Made by a program: the position numbers and the translations under genes. The notes below the pieces were generated by a model. That model was given only the letters and a program-made list of their open reading frames with translations, did no database searches and was not told the origin of the DNA. From Streptomyces profundus (GTDB lineage: Bacteria; Actinomycetota; Actinomycetes; Streptomycetales; Streptomycetaceae): DNA of 64,000 bases. Numbering within the stretch: position 1 is the stretch's first letter; every line of letters begins with the position of its first letter. Shown here piece by piece: positions 22,501 to 34,500 of this stretch. Location of the stretch: assembly GCF_020740535.1 (NCBI RefSeq), contig NZ_CP082362.1, positions 5,887,501 through 5,951,500 of the forward strand, read 5' to 3'.

Positions 22501-25500
22501 AATCAGGATGGTGCGTCGAATGGTTTGACGGCGCCGAATGGTCCGTCGCAGCAGCGGGTGATTCGGCAGGCGTTGGCGTCGGCTGGGTTGTCGACGGCGG
22601 ATGTGGATGTGGTGGAGGGGCATGGTACGGGGACGACGTTGGGTGACCCGATTGAGGCGCAGGCGTTGTTGGCGACGTATGGGCAGGGTCGTGATGGGGA
22701 TCGGCCGTTGTGGTTGGGGTCGGTGAAGTCGAATATCGGACACGCCCAGGCTGCGGCTGGTGTTGCGGGGATTATCAAGATGGTGATGGCGATGCGGCAT
22801 GGGGTGTTGCCGAAGTCGCTGCATGCCGAGGAGCCGTCGTCGCATGTGGACTGGACGGCCGGCGCGGTCGAGGTCCTCTCGGAAGCCAGGGAGTGGGAGG
22901 CCCAGGGCAAGCGGAGGGCGGGCATTTCCTCCTTCGGCATCAGCGGCACCAACGCGCACACCATCATCGAGGAGCCCCCGGCGCTGGAGACCACGGAGGG
23001 CCCGGACACCGATGTCCTCGCCCCCTGGGTGATCTCCGCCCGCACGCCCCAGTCGCTGCGCGACCAGGCCGCCCAACTCCACGCCTTCGTCAGCGCGCGG
23101 CCCGAACTCCGACCCAACGACGTTGCCCACACCCTGCTCACCCGCTCCGAGTTGGAGCACCGGGCCGTCGTCGCCGGCCAGGACCGCCAGCGCCTGCTGG
23201 CCGGCCTCGCCGACCTGGCGGACGGCACGACAACCGGAACCTCAACGTCGGGCGCCCTGGCGTTTCTCTTCTCGGGTCAGGGGAGTCAGCGGTGCGGTAT
23301 GGGGCGGGAGTTGTATGGGGCGTTTCCGGTGTTCGCGGACGCCTTCGACGCGGTCTGTGATCGGTTCGAGCTGCCGGTGCTTGAGGTGGTGTTCGGGGAT
23401 GACGCGGCGACGTTGAATCGGACGGAGTTCACTCAGGCGGGGTTGTTCGCTGTTGAGGTGGCGTTGTTCCGGTTGGTGGAGTCGTGGGGGGTGCGGCCGG
23501 AGTTCTTGGCGGGGCATTCGATTGGTGAGATCGCTGCCGCTCATGTGGCGGGGGTGTTGTCGTTGGACGACGCGTGCGCTCTGGTGGCGGCTCGGGGTCG
23601 GTTGATGGGTGCGTTGCCTGAGGGTGGCGCGATGGTGGCGGTGCAGGCTGCGGAGTCCGATGTGTTGCCGCTGTTGACCGAGGGTGTGGATATCGCGGCG
23701 GTCAATGGGCCTGATTCCGTGGTGCTTTCGGGTGATGAGGCGGCCGTGGTGGAGTTGGCGGGGCGGTGGAAGCACAAGCGGCTTTCCGTCAGCCATGCCT
23801 TCCATTCGCATCTGATGGAGCCGATGCTGGCGGAGTTCCGCGCGGTCGCCGAGACGCTCACGTATCACCCGGCTCAGATCCCGGTCGCCGGGCAGCCTTC
23901 GGTAGTCGACGCCGAGTACTGGGTGCGGCATGTCCGGGAGGCCGTCCGTTTCCACGACGCCGTGGAGTGGCTGCGCGCACAGGGCGCGACCTCGTTCCTG
24001 GAGATCGGCCCGGATGGGGTGCTCTCCGCCATGGCCGACGGCACTCCGCTGCTGCGTGCCGGACGGCCCGAGGTGGACCTGGCGCTCGCCGGTGCGGGAC
24101 GGTTTGGCGCCCGCTGGCCGCAGCTGCTGACGGGGGCCCGCCTCGTCGAACTACCCACCTATGCCTTCGCCCGGGACCGTTACTGGCCCACCGCTGCCAC
24201 ACACCGCGCGGGCGATGTGTCCGCGGTCGGTCTGGGCGCCGCCGACCATCCCCTGTTGGGTGCTGTCGTCGGCCTGGCCGGTGACGACTCGGTCGTCTTC
24301 ACGGGGCGTATTTCTTTGGAGTCGCATCCGTGGCTTGCTGATCATGTGGTGTCTGGGTTGGTGTTGTTGCCTGGTGCGGCGATGGTGGATTTGGTGTTGC
24401 GGGCTGGGGATGAGGTGGGGTGTGGGTTGGTTGAGGAGTTGACGTTGGAGGCGCCTTTGGTGGTGCCTGAGGTTGGTGGTGTGGTGGTGCAGTTGTCGGT
24501 GGGTGGTGTGGATGCTTCTGGTGGTCGGGTGGTGGGGTTTTATTCGGGGGTGGGTGAGGGGTGGGTGCGGCATGCGAGTGGTGTGGTGAGTGCTGGTGCT
24601 GGTGCTGGTGCTGGTGTTGGTTTTGGTGGGGGTGAGGGGTTGGTTGTGTGGCCGCCGGTGGGTGCGGTGGCGGTTGATGTGTCGGGGTTTTATGAGGGGT
24701 TGGAGTATGGGCCGGCTTTTCGTGGGTTGGTGGGTGCGTGGCGGCGTGGGGATGAGGTTTTTGCTGAGGTTGTGGTGGGGGATGGGGTTGGGGATGTGGG
24801 TGGTTTTGGGTTGCATCCGGTGTTGTTGGATTCGGCGTTGCATGCGATTGGGGTGGGGGATTTTGTGAGTGGGGAGGGGTTGTTGCCGTTTTCGTGGTCG
24901 GGTGTTTCGTTGTCGGCGGTGGGTGCGTCGGTGTTGCGGGTGTGTGTGCGTGGGGTGGGGCGTGATGCGGTGTCGTTGTTGTTGGCTGATGGTGGGGGTG
25001 TTCCGGTGGGGGTGGTGGAGTCTTTGGTGTTGCGGCGGTTTGAGGTGGGTGGGTTGTCTGGTGGTTTTCATGAGGGGTTGTTTGGGGTGGAGTGGGTTGA
25101 GTCTTCGGTTGGGGTTGGGGATGTTGGTGGGTTGGGTGATGTTGAGGTGGTTGAGGTTGGTGGTGGGGGTTCGGTGGTTGAGGGTGTGCATGGTGAGGTG
25201 GGGCGGGTTTTGGGTTTGTTGAGGGGTGAGCGTTCGGGGTTGTTGGTGGTGGTGGTGCGTCCTGGGGATGTGGTGGGTGCTGCGGTGTCGGGGTTGGTGC
25301 GTGCGGCGCAGGCGGAGGAGCCGGGGCGGTTTGTGTTGGTGGAGGGGGTTGCGGGTGAGGTGTCGTTGGGGTTGGTGGCTGGTGTGGTGGGTGCGGGGGA
25401 GTGGCATGTGGCGGTGCGTGGGGGTGTGGTGTGGGTGCCTCGGTTGGTGCGGGTGGCGGTGGATGCGGGTGTTGAGGGTTCGGGTGATGGTGTGGGGTGG

Positions 25501-28500
25501 GGTGAGTCGGTGTTGGTGACGGGTGCTTCTGGTGGTTTGGGTGGTTTGGTGGCTGGTCATTTGGCGGTGGAGCATGGGGTGCGTCGTTTGGTGTTGGCGA
25601 GTCGTCGGGGGACGGTGGCGGCTGAGGTGGCTGCGGAGTTGTATGCGCATGGGGTGGAGTTTGAGGTGGTGGCGTGTGATGCGGCGGATCGTGGTGCGTT
25701 GGAGGGGTTGTTGGATCGTGTGGTGGTGGATTCGGTGGTGCATGTTGCGGGGGTTTTGGATGATGGGGTGATTTCGTCGTTGACGCCGGAGCGGGTGAGT
25801 GGGGTGTTGCGGCCGAAGGTTGATGCGGCGTGGAATCTTCATGAGGCGACGGCTGGTATGAGTCTGCGTCGTTTTGTGTTGTTCTCTTCGGCGGCTGGTG
25901 TGTTTGGTAATGCGGGGCAGGGGAATTACGCTGCGGCGAACTCGTTCCTGGACGCGTTGGCTGTTCATCGCCGCTCTCTCGGCCTTCCCGCCCAATCACT
26001 CGCCTGGGGGCTGTGGGACCAGAGCGATGGAATGGGGCGGCAGGCGAAGATGCCGCGCGACACCGCGCTCAGTGCCGAGGAGGGGCTTCGTCTGCTCGAC
26101 ACCGCGGTCGCCGTCGGCTCTCCGGTCCTGGTGCCCATGCGGTTGGATCTGGCGGGGTTGCGTGGGTCCGAGGTGGCGCCGCTGTTGCGTGGGTTGGTGC
26201 GGGGTGGCCCGGCTCGGCGCACCGTGACGGAGAGCGGGTTGGCCGGTCGCCTTGCCGGCCTGCCCGACGCCGAGCGTTCCCGCGCCCTGCTCGACCTGGT
26301 GCGCGGCCAGGTGGCCGCGGTCCTCGGCCACGAAAGCGCGACGGACATCGACCCCGATCGGGCCTTCACCGATCTGGGCTTCGACTCGCTGAGCGCCCTG
26401 GAGCTGCGCAACCGACTCAACACGGCCACCACCCTGCGGCTGCCCGCCACCCTGATCTTCGACTACCCCAGCACCACGGTGCTCGCCGCCTATCTGCGGG
26501 ACGAACTCATCGGCTCCGTGAGCGACACAGCCGGTCCCGTGACGGTGGGGGTGTCGGATGAGCCGGTGGCGATTGTGGGGATGAGTTGCCGTTTTCCGGG
26601 TGGGGTTGGTTCGCCTGAGGATTTGTGGGAGTTGTTGGTTGGTGGGGTTGATGCGGTTTCTGGTTTTCCGTTGGATCGGGGTTGGGATGTTGAGGGGTTG
26701 TATCATCCGGATCCGGATCATGTGGGGACGAGTTATGCGCGTGAGGGTGGGTTTTTGAGGGATGCGGGGGAGTTTGATCCTGGGTTCTTTGGGATTTCTC
26801 CGCGTGAGGCGGTGGCGATTGATCCGCAGCAGCGGTTGTTGTTGGAGGCTTCGTGGGAGGTGTTTGAGCGGGCGGGTATTGATCCGGTGTCGTTGCGTGG
26901 GAGTGCGACGGGTGTTTTTGCTGGGGTGATGTATCACGATTATGCGGCGTTGTTGGAGAATACGTCGGATGCGGTTGAGGGTTCGGTGGGTTCGGGTGGT
27001 ACGGGGAGTGTGGCGTCGGGTCGGGTGTCTTATACGTTTGGGCTTGAGGGTCCTGCGGTGACGGTGGATACGGCGTGTTCTTCGTCGTTGGTGGCGTTGC
27101 ATTTGGCGGTGCAGGCGTTGCGGTCGGGTGAGTGTTCGTTGGCGTTGGCTGGTGGGGTGACGGTGATGGCGACGCCGGGGACGTTTGTGGGGTTCAGTCG
27201 TCAGCGGGGGTTGTCGGTTGATGGTCGGTGTAAGGCGTTTTCGGATGGTGCTGATGGTGTGGGTTGGGGTGAGGGTGTGGGGTTGTTGTTGGTGGAGCGG
27301 TTGTCGGATGCGCGGCGGAATGGGCATCCGGTGTTGGCGGTGGTGGCGGGTTCGGCGGTGAATCAGGATGGTGCGTCGAATGGTTTGACGGCGCCGAATG
27401 GTCCGTCGCAGCAGCGGGTGATTCGGCAGGCGTTGGCGTCGGCTGGGTTGTCGACGGCGGATGTGGATGTGGTGGAGGGGCATGGTACGGGGACGACGTT
27501 GGGTGACCCGATTGAGGCGCAGGCGTTGTTGGCGACGTATGGGCAGGGTCGGGAGACAGACCGTCCGTTGTGGTTGGGGTCGGTGAAGTCGAATATCGGT
27601 CACACGCAGGCTGCGGCTGGTGTTGCGGGGATTATCAAGATGGTGATGGCGATGCGGCATGGGGTGTTGCCGAAGTCGCTGCATGCCGAGGAGCCGTCGT
27701 CGCATGTGGACTGGACGGCCGGCGCGGTCGAGGTCCTCTCGGAAGCCAGGGAGTGGGAGGCCCAGGGCAAGCGGAGGGCGGGCATTTCCTCCTTCGGCAT
27801 CAGCGGCACCAACGCGCACGTCATTATCGAGCAGCCCGAAGCACTGCCGGAATCGACTGTTGAGGCCGGCACGGTCTCCCCGGACCTGCCGTTGGTGCCG
27901 GTGGTGTTGTCGGGGCATTCGTCGGAGGCGTTGTTGGCGCAGGCGGTGCGGTTGGGTGGTGTTGAGGCTGGTGTGGTCGAGTTGGGGCATGCGTTGGCGT
28001 TGGGGCGTGCCGCGTTGCCGTATCGGGCGGTGGTGTTGGCTGGTGATGCCGGCATGTTGCGGGAGGGGTTGTCGGCTCTGGCTGAGGGGCGTTCTTCGGC
28101 TCGGGTGGTGACGGGTGAGGCTCGTAGTGGTCGGTTGGCGTTTCTCTTCTCGGGTCAGGGGAGTCAACGGCTTGGTATGGGCCGGGAGTTGTATGGGGCG
28201 TTCCCGGTGTTCGCGGAGGCGTTTGACGCGGTCTGTGATCGGTTTGAGTTGTCCGTCCGTGAGGTGGTGTTCGGGGATGACGTCGCGCTGCTGAATCGGA
28301 CGGAGTTCACTCAGGCGGGGTTGTTCGCCGTTGAGGTGGCGTTGTTCCGGTTGGTGGAAGCCTGGGGGGTGCGGCCGGAGTTCTTGGCGGGGCATTCGAT
28401 TGGTGAGATCGCTGCCGCTCATGTGGCGGGGGTGTTGTCGTTGGATGACGCGTGCGTGCTGGTGGCGGCTCGGGGTCGGTTGATGGGTGCGCTGCCTGAG

Positions 28501-31500
28501 GGTGGTGCGATGGTGGCGGTGCAGGCGCCGGAGGTCGAGGTGGTGCCGCTGTTGACCGAGGGCGTGGATATCGCGGCGGTCAACGGGCCTGATTCTGTGG
28601 TGCTGTCGGGTGATGAGGCGGCTGTGGTGGAGTTGGCGGGGCGGTGGAAGCACAAGCGGCTTTCGGTCAGCCACGCGTTCCATTCGCATCTGATGGACCC
28701 GATGCTGGCGGAGTTCCGTTCGGTGGCGGAGACGCTCACCTACGGTCCGGCGGAGATTCCGGTCGCGGGGCAGCCGGTTCAGACTGATGCCGAGTATTGG
28801 GTGCGGCATGTTCGGGACGCGGTGCGTTTCCACGATGCGGTGGAGTGGTTGGACGGCGAGGGTGTCAGTACGTTGTTGGAGATCGGCCCGGATGGGGTGC
28901 TGTCCGGGATGGCCCAGGACATCGTGGCTGGTGGTGTCTTCGCCGCGTCGCTGCGTCGGGAGCGGCCTGAGGCGGAGACGTTGTTGCGGGCGGTGGCGGT
29001 GCTGCACGCGCACGGCCATTCCCCGGACTGGGGTGTGCTTTTCCCGCAGACGGGGTTGGCGCGGTTGGACCTGCCGACCTATCCATTCCAGCGGCAGCGT
29101 TACTGGCCCAGCGCTCCGACGGCCCGGCCCGGTGATGTGTCCGCGATTGGCTTGAGCACCGCGGACCACCCACTGCTGGGTGCCGCCGTCGCCACCGCCG
29201 ACCACGACGGACACCTCTTCACAGGGCGTATCTCTCTGGAAACCCACCCCTGGCTTGCTGATCATGTGGTGTCTGGGTTGGTGTTGTTGCCTGGTGCGGC
29301 GATGGTGGATTTGGTGTTGCGGGCTGGGGATGAGGTGGGGTGTGGGTTGGTTGAGGAGTTGACGTTGGAGGCGCCTTTGGTGGTGCCTGAGGTTGGTGGT
29401 GTGGTGGTGCAGTTGTCGGTTGGTGGTGTGGATGCTTCTGGTGGTCGGGTGGTGGGGTTTTATTCGCGGGTGGGTGAGGGGTGGGTGCGGCATGCGAGTG
29501 GTGTGGTGAGTGCTGGTGCTGGTGCTGGTGCTGGTGCTGGTGCTGGTTCTGGTGTTGGTGGGGGTGAGGGGTTGGTTGTGTGGCCGCCGGTGGGTGCGGT
29601 GGCGGTTGATGTTTCGGGGTTTTATGAGGGGTTGGAGTATGGGCCGGCTTTTCGTGGGTTGGTGGGTGCGTGGCGGCGTGGGGATGAGGTTTTTGCTGAG
29701 GTTGTGGTGGGGGATGGGGTTGGGGATGTGGGTGGTTTTGGGTTGCATCCGGTGTTGTTGGATTCGGCGTTGCATGCGATTGGGGTGGGGGATTTTGTGA
29801 GTGGGGAGGGGTTGTTGCCGTTTTCGTGGTCGGGTGTTTCGTTGTCGGCGGTGGGTGCGTCGGTGTTGCGGGTGTGTGTGCGTGGGGTGGGGCGTGATGC
29901 GGTGTCGTTGTTGTTGGCTGATGGTGGGGGTGTTCCGGTGGGGGTGGTGGAGTCTTTGGTGTTGCGGCGGTTTGAGGTGGGTGGGTTGTCTGGTGGTTTT
30001 CATGAGGGGTTGTTTGGGGTGGAGTGGGTTGAGTCTTCGGTTGGGGTTGGGGATGTTGGTGGGTTGGGTGATGTTGAGGTGGTTGAGGTTGGTGGTGGGG
30101 GTTCGGTGGTTGAGGGTGTGCATGGTGAGGTGGGGCGGGTTTTGGGTTTGTTGAGGGGTGAGCGTTCGGGGTTGTTGGTGGTGGTGGTGCGTCCTGGGGA
30201 TGTGGTGGGTGCTGCGGTGTCGGGGTTGGTGCGTGCGGCGCAGGCGGAGGAGCCGGGGCGGTTTGTGTTGGTGGAGGGGGTTGCGGGTGAGGTGTCGTTG
30301 GGGTTGGTGGCTGGTGTGGTGGGTGCGGGGGAGTGGCATGTGGCGGTGCGTGGGGGTGTGGTGTGGGTGCCTCGGTTGGTGCGGGTGGCGGTGGATGCGG
30401 GTGTTGAGGGTGATGGTGTTGAGGGTTCGGGTGATGTTGAGGGTGGTGGTGTGGGGTGGGGTGAGTCGGTGTTGGTGACGGGTGCTTCTGGTGGTTTGGG
30501 TGGTTTGGTGGCGGGTCATTTGGCGGTGGAGCATGGGGTGCGTCGTTTGGTGTTGGCGAGTCGTCGGGGGACGGTGGCGGCTGAGGTGGCTGCGGAGTTG
30601 TATGCGCATGGGGTGGAGTTTGAGGTGGTGGCGTGTGATGCGGCGGATCGTGGTGCGTTGGAGGGGTTGTTGGATCGTGTTGTGGTGGATTCGGTGGTGC
30701 ATGTTGCGGGGGTTTTGGATGATGGGGTGATTTCGTCTTTGACGCCGGAGCGGGTGAGTGGGGTGTTGCGGCCGAAGGTTGATGCGGCGTGGAATCTTCA
30801 TGAGGCGACGGCTGGTATGAGTCTGCGTCGTTTTGTGTTGTTCTCTTCGGCGGCTGGTGTGTTTGGTAATGCGGGGCAGGGGAATTACGCTGCGGCGAAC
30901 TCGTTCCTGGACGCGTTGGCTGTTCATCGCCGCTCTCTCGGCCTTCCCGCCCAATCACTCGCCTGGGGTGCCTGGTCGATAGGGATGGCCGGGGAACGTC
31001 CGGATGCGCTGAGCGCCGAGGAGGGCTTGCGTCTCCTGGACACGGCATCCGCGATCGACTCGCCGGTCCTCGTCCCCATGCGGTTGGATCTGGCGGGGTT
31101 GCGTGGGTCCGAGGTGGCGCCGCTGTTGCGTGGGTTGGTGCGGGGTGGCCCGGCTCGCCGCACTGTGACGGAGAGCGGGTTGGCCGGTCGTCTTGCCGGC
31201 CTGCCCGACGCGGAGCGTTCCCGCGCCCTGCTCGACTTGGTGCGGACCGAGGTGGCCGTGGTTCTCGGCCATGAGGGGCCAGCCGCGATCGCCCCCGATC
31301 GGGCCTTCACCGATCTGGGCTTCGACTCGCTGAGCGCCCTGGAGCTGCGCAACCGACTCAACACGGCCAGCGGCCTTCGGCTGCCGGCGACTCTGGTTTT
31401 CGACTATCCGACGCCGGTGGAGTTGGCGCGGTTCCTGCGTGATGAGTTGGGTGGTGGTGAGGTCGCGGGTTCGGGTGCGGTTGTTCCTGCGGTGGTGGGG

Positions 31501-34500
31501 GTGTCGGATGAGCCGGTGGCGATTGTGGGGATGAGTTGCCGTTTTCCGGGTGGGGTTGGTTCGCCTGAGGATTTGTGGGAGTTGTTGGTTGGTGGGGTTG
31601 ATGCGGTTTCTGGTTTTCCGTTGGATCGGGGTTGGGAGGTTGAGGGGTTGTATCATCCGGATCCGGATCATGTGGGGACGAGTTATGCGCGTGAGGGTGG
31701 GTTTTTGAGGGATGCGGGGGAGTTTGATCCTGGGTTCTTTGGGATTTCTCCGCGTGAGGCGGTGGCGATTGATCCGCAGCAGCGGTTGTTGTTGGAGGCT
31801 TCGTGGGAGGTGTTTGAGCGGGCGGGTATTGATCCGGTGTCGTTGCGTGGGAGTGCGACGGGTGTTTTTGCTGGGGTGATGTATCACGATTATGCGGCGT
31901 TGTTGGAGAATACGTCGGATGCGGTTGAGGGTTCGGTGGGTTCGGGTGGTACGGGGAGTGTGGCGTCGGGTCGGGTGTCTTATACGTTTGGGCTTGAGGG
32001 TCCTGCGGTGACGGTGGATACGGCGTGTTCTTCGTCGTTGGTGGCGTTGCATTTGGCGGTGCAGGCGTTGCGGTCGGGTGAGTGTTCGTTGGCGTTGGCT
32101 GGTGGGGTGACGGTGATGGCGACGCCGGGGACGTTTGTGGGGTTCAGTCGTCAGCGGGGGTTGTCGGTTGATGGTCGGTGTAAGGCGTTTTCGGATGGTG
32201 CTGATGGTGTGGGTTGGGGTGAGGGTGTGGGGTTGTTGTTGGTGGAGCGGTTGTCGGATGCGCGGCGGAATGGGCATCCGGTGTTGGCGGTGGTGGCGGG
32301 TTCGGCGGTGAATCAGGATGGTGCGTCGAATGGTTTGACGGCGCCGAATGGTCCGTCGCAGCAGCGGGTGATTCGGCAGGCGTTGGCGTCGGCTGGGTTG
32401 TCGGCGGCGGATGTGGATGTGGTGGAGGGTCATGGGACGGGGACGACGTTGGGTGACCCGATTGAGGCGCAGGCGTTGTTGGCGACGTATGGGCAGGGTC
32501 GGGAGACAGACCGTCCGTTGTGGTTGGGGTCGGTGAAGTCGAATATCGGTCACACGCAGGCTGCGGCTGGTGTTGCGGGGATTATCAAGATGGTGATGGC
32601 GATGCGGCATGGGGTGTTGCCGAAGTCGCTGCATGCCGAGGAGCCGTCGTCGCATGTGGACTGGACGGCCGGCGCGGTCGAGGTCCTCTCGGAAGCCAGG
32701 GAATGGACTGCCGAAGGTCCCCGCCGAGCGGGTATCTCTTCCTTTGGTATCAGCGGTACCAATGCGCACGTGATCATCGAACAGCCGGAGTCTCTGCCGG
32801 ATTCGACTGAAGTAGCGGAATCGCCTTTGCCGTTGGTGCCGGTGGTGTTGTCGGGGCATTCGTCGGAGGCGTTGTTGGCGCAGGCGGTGCGGTTGGGTGG
32901 TGTTGAGGCTGGTGTGGTCGAGTTGGGGCATGCGTTGGCGTTGGGGCGTGCCGCGTTGCCGTATCGGGCGGTGGTGTTGGCTGGTGATGCCGGCATGTTG
33001 CGGGAGGGGTTGTCGGCTCTGGCTGAGGGGCGTTCTTCGGCTCGGGTGGTGACGGGTGAGGCTCGTAGTGGTCGGTTGGCGTTTCTCTTCTCGGGTCAGG
33101 GGAGTCAACGGCTTGGTATGGGCCGGGAGTTGTATGGGACGTTCCCGGTGTTCGCGGAGGCGTTTGACGCGGTCTGCGATCGGTTCGAGCTGTCCGTCCG
33201 TGAGGTGGTGTTCGGGGATGACGCCGCGCTGCTGAATCGGACGGAGTTCACCCAGGCGGGGTTGTTCGCCGTTGAGGTGGCGCTCTTCCGGCTGGTGGAA
33301 GCTTGGGGGGTGCGGCCGGAGTTCCTGGCGGGGCATTCGATCGGTGAGATCGCCGCCGCGCATGTGGCGGGGGTGTTGTCGTTGGACGACGCGTGCGCTT
33401 TGGTGGCGGCTCGGGGTCGGTTGATGGGTGCGCTGCCCGAGGGCGGTGCGATGGTGGCGGTCCAGGCGCCGGAGGCCGAGGTTCTGCCGCTGCTGACCGA
33501 CGGCGTGGATATCGCCGCCGTCAACGGGCCTGATTCCGTGGTGCTGTCGGGTGATGAGGCGGCCGTGGTGGAGTTGGCGGGGCGGTGGAAGCACAAGCGG
33601 CTTTCCGTCAGCCACGCCTTCCACTCGCATCTGATGGACCCGATGCTGGCGGAGTTCCGTACGGTCGCGGAGACGCTCACATATCACCCGGCTCAGATTC
33701 CGGTCGCGGGGCAGCCGGTTCAGACGGATGCCGAGTATTGGGTGCGGCATGTTCGGGATGCGGTGCGTTTCCACGATGCGGTGGAGTGGTTGGACGGCGA
33801 GGGTGTCAGCACGTTGTTGGAGATCGGCCCGGATGGGGTGCTGTCCGGGATGGCCCAGGACATCGTGGCTGGTGGTGTCTTCGCCGCGTCGCTGCGTCGG
33901 GAGCGGCCGGAGGCGGAGACGTTGTTGCGGGCGGTGGCGGTGCTGCACGCGCACGGCCATTCCCCGGACTGGGGTGTGCTTTTCCCGCAGACGGGGTTGG
34001 CGCGGTTGGACCTGCCGACCTATCCGTTCCAGCGGCAGCGTTACTGGCCCAGCGCTCCGGCGGCCCGGCCGGGTGATGTGTCCGCGATCGGCTTGAGCAC
34101 CGCGGACCACCCACTGCTGGGTGCCGCCGTCGCCACCGCCGACCACGACGGACACCTCTTCACAGGGCGTATCTCTCTGGAAACCCACCCCTGGCTCGCC
34201 GATCATGTGGTCGCCGGTGCGGTGTTGGTGCCCGGGGCGGCCCTGCTGGAGTTGGCGGTTCGCGCCGCTGACCAGGCGGGATGCAGCCGAGTGGCCGAGC
34301 TGACCCTGGAGAGCCCGCTGGTACTGCCCGAGCGGGGCGGCGTCGCGGTCCAGCTGTGGGTGTCAGCGTCGGACGCGGAGGACGGCAGGGCGCTCAGCCT
34401 GTACTCGCGGGTCGAGGCCGATGCCACGGACAGCTGGGTGCGGCATGCGAGCGGTCGTATCGACAACGGTTCCGACCGGGCCGAGATCGCCGTGGACGGT

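Larger units (their letters stand above)
21700..26520 (+). other. PKS module 4: KS-AT(malonyl)-DH-KR-ACP, G/T-rich
   Basis: Complete active module; DH motifs are [10 protein letters not shown] and HPVLLDSAL, and the KR has LDD with FSSAAG. KS (to about 22850) and DH-KR (24302-25960) use G/T-ending codons, while the KS-AT linker and much of the ACP use C-ending codons, so the module is a mosaic. The KS and DH-KR are near-copies of those in module 5. The expected product is a double bond. Confidence 0.92.
26560..31480 (+). other. PKS module 5: KS-AT(malonyl)-DH-KR-ACP, G/T-rich
   Basis: Complete active module with the same motifs as module 4. Its KS matches modules 4 and 6, its AT matches module 6 and its DH-KR matches module 4, so it is the hub of the duplication. 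The DH and KR linkers are slightly longer than in module 4 (four and nine residues). The expected product is a double bond. Confidence 0.92.

Noticed and set aside
24591..24616. GGTGCT repeats as a CRISPR or mobile-element signature
   Set aside because: The tract is a short in-frame Ala-Gly coding repeat within a DH domain, without spacers or associated genes.
24151..31048. Long minus-strand open frames rich in His, Pro, Thr and Gln
   Set aside because: They are the complement of the G/T-rich codon islands, where the lack of C removes antisense stop codons. They have no ribosome sites or family features and lie opposite a certain PKS reading frame.
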